Source: Nocardioides speluncae
GTDB lineage: Bacteria; Actinomycetota; Actinomycetes; Propionibacteriales; Nocardioidaceae
Assembly: GCF_003121585.1 (NCBI RefSeq)
Contig: NZ_QEOO01000011.1
Span: 248,001-312,000 of the forward strand
Direction of reading: 5' to 3'
Length of the DNA: 64,000 bases
This document shows positions 62,611 to 64,000 of the stretch, piece by piece; the first letter of the stretch is position 1; the number at the start of each line of letters is the position of its first letter. The position numbers were made by a program, and so were the translations under genes. The notes below the pieces were generated by a model, which was not told where the DNA came from, ran no database searches, and was given only the letters and a program-made list of their open reading frames with translations.

Positions 62611-64000
62611 AGCATCCTGGTCCTAATAGTTGCTTCAGATCGGCGAACAAGGCGGGCGTCGGGGTCACTCGCAGCCCGTCGTCCAGGCGCACCACGATAG
62701 TGCTCTCCCGGGTCACCAGGTTCAGCCGGACCTCGGTGGTGCCGGCGTGGGCCCGCAGGATGTCCTTCAGATGCGCCACCGTGTCCGGCGTACACCGGGT
62801 CTGCGGCAGCCGGATCCCGACCGGTCCGGTCTGCGCCTCGGTGAGGTCGGGAACGCTGATCTCCTGGCCGTGCACCTCGGGCTGGTCCTTGCTCCGCGAG
62901 AGCCTGCCTTTGACGGTGAGGATGGCGTCCTCGTTGAGGTAGGTGCTGGCCAGCTGGTAGGCGCTCGGGAACAGGAGTACGTCGATCGCGCCCTCCAGGT
63001 CCTCCAGGGTCACCATCGCCCAGGCGTCACCACGCTTGGTGATCTTGCGCTGCACCGAGGTGACCAGCCCGGAGATCGTGATCGACGAGCCGTCGGGCCG
63101 CTCCTCGTCGAGCATCAGCTGGCCGATGGTGCAGTCGGTGCCGTTGGCCAGCACGTGCTCCAGGCCGAGCAGCGGGTGGTCGGACACGTAGAGGCCGAGC
63201 ATGTCCCGCTCGTGGCCGAGCAGGGTGGTCTTGTCCCACTCGTCGATGTCGGGCAGCGTCACCGAGATCCCGAAGCCGGCGCCGCCGCCGTCCATGTCGT
63301 CCAGACCGGCGAACAGCGAGTCCTGACCGATCGCCTCGTTCTTCTTGATGTCGACGTACTGATCGACCGCGGTCTCATGGATGGCGACCAGCGACCGGCG
63401 CTTGTGTTTCATGTCGTCGAAGGCACCGGCCTTGATCAGCGACTCGATCACCCGCTTGTTGCAGACCAGCGCGGGCACCTTGTCCATGAAGTCGTTGAAG
63501 TCGACGTACCGGCCCTTCTCGCGGCGCCCCTGCACGATCCCGTCCACGACGTTCGCGCCGACGTTGCGGACCGCGGTCAGCCCGAACCGGATGTCGTTGC
63601 CGACCGGAGTGAAGTTCGACTGCGACTCGTTGACGTCCGGCGGCAGCACCTGGATCTTCATCCGGCGGCACTCGTTGAGGTACACCGCCATCTTGTCCTT
63701 GTCGTCCTTCACCGACGTCAGCAGCGCGGCCATGTACTCGGGTGCGTAGTTCGCCTTGAGGTAGGCGGTGTAGTAGGACACCACGCCGTACGCCGCGGAG
63801 TGGGCCTTGTTGAAGGCGTAGTCGGAGAACGGCAGCAGGATGTCCCACAGCGTCCTGACCGCGGCCATCGAGAAGCCGCGCTCCTTCATGCCGCCGGAGA
63901 AGGTCTCGAACTGCTTGTCCAGCTCGGCCTTCTTCTTCTTGCCCATCGCGCGGCGCAGCAGGTCGGCCTGACCGAGCGTGTAGCCGGCCAGCTGCTGGGC
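62600..64000 (-). CDS. dnaE: DNA polymerase III, alpha subunit (C-terminal part, runs off window)
   Basis: The last 466 residues of the replicative polymerase subunit DnaE1; the 5' end is outside the window. The sequence enters at AQQLAGYTLGQADLLRRAMG and contains GFSMAAVRTLWDILLPFSDY, FNKAHSAAYGVVSYYTAYLK, the tandem HhH region FGLTAVRNVGANVVDGIV, and the OB-fold domain (ITISGLVTSVQRKITKRGDA, DAILTVKGRLSRS). These belong to the fingers, beta-binding and OB parts. PHP and catalytic palm domains would lie beyond 64000. The position upstream of the his genes matches other actinobacteria. Confidence 0.96.
   Translation of the reverse strand, partial: AQQLAGYTLGQADLLRRAMGKKKKAELDKQFETFSGGMKERGFSMAAVRTLWDILLPFSDYAFNKAHSAAYGVVSYYTAYLKANYAPEYMAALLTSVKDDKDKMAVYLNECRRMKIQVLPPDVNESQSNFTPVGNDIRFGLTAVRNVGANVVDGIVQGRREKGRYVDFNDFMDKVPALVCNKRVIESLIKAGAFDDMKHKRRSLVAIHETAVDQYVDIKKNEAIGQDSLFAGLDDMDGGGAGFGISVTLPDIDEWDKTTLLGHERDMLGLYVSDHPLLGLEHVLANGTDCTIGQLMLDEERPDGSSITISGLVTSVQRKITKRGDAWAMVTLEDLEGAIDVLLFPSAYQLASTYLNEDAILTVKGRLSRSKDQPEVHGQEISVPDLTEAQTGPVGIRLPQTRCTPDTVAHLKDILRAHAGTTEVRLNLVTRESTIVVRLDDGLRVTPTPALFADLKQLLGPGCCVD

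Overview
High-G+C actinobacterial chromosome. The gene order (rpsA, polA, liv operon, pdtaR, pyk, gltBD, lgt, trpABC, his operon, dnaE) matches, from memory, the core neighbourhood of Streptomyces and Mycobacterium, here running dnaE to rpsA on the minus strand. Codon use, frequent GTG/TTG starts, DUF3068/DUF3352/DUF4190 proteins and a tRNA-pdtaR-pyk junction suggest a member of the Propionibacteriales (Nocardioides or Kribbella like). The genus is an inference.

Layout. 1-3.0 kb: 5' part of rpsA, a methyltransferase and a DUF3068 membrane protein. 3.2-14.4 kb: an accessory cell-envelope glycan cluster (acyltransferase, 2OG-Fe(II) oxygenase, glycosyltransferase/methyltransferase fusion, polytopic GT-C-like proteins, GT4 glycosyltransferase, methyltransferase, flippase), with a 162-bp fold-back element in its middle. 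14.6-20.6 kb: polA, a thioesterase, a GNAT enzyme, DUF554 and an atypical small region with an unknown secreted protein and a 55-residue membrane peptide. 20.6-25.6 kb: complete livJHMGF transporter for branched-chain amino acids. 25.8-31.5 kb: a lipoprotein, pdtaR, an oddly shaped tRNA with CAA anticodon followed by a LAGLIDADG-type gene, PIG-L deacetylase, a broken DUF4232 gene, pyk and a REPIN-like palindrome pair. 31.5-37.5 kb: gltBD. 37.7-46.1 kb: VIT1/CCC1 transporter, lgt, SCO-like copper protein, trpA-trpB-trpC, small membrane proteins and hisI. 46.3-52.1 kb: a heterodimeric ABC exporter, a TIGR03085 protein and an ECF sigma/partner pair, all interposed between hisI and hisF. 52.1-57.2 kb: translationally coupled hisDCBHAF. 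57.5-64 kb: LON-domain protein, Cys-tRNA deacylase, SGNH hydrolase, TetR regulator, DUF3352, a membrane protein and the 3' part of dnaE.

Themes. Amino-acid supply dominates: glutamate synthesis, histidine and tryptophan synthesis, and branched-chain uptake beside a Leu-anticodon tRNA. trpE and trpF are absent here; the HisA would be expected to act as PriA. At least eleven genes have a TANNNT hexamer 6-7 nt before the start codon, the signature of leaderless transcripts.

Most unusual signals: (1) two head-to-head arrays of a 19-bp core repeated at exactly 31-bp period, one upstream of hisI and one upstream of hisD; (2) the class-I-shaped tRNA with CAA anticodon and the adjacent two-motif LAGLIDADG protein; (3) a fold-back repeat that donates the start codon of a glycosyltransferase; (4) paired inverted 20-bp palindromes upstream of pyk; (5) the envelope glycan cluster itself.
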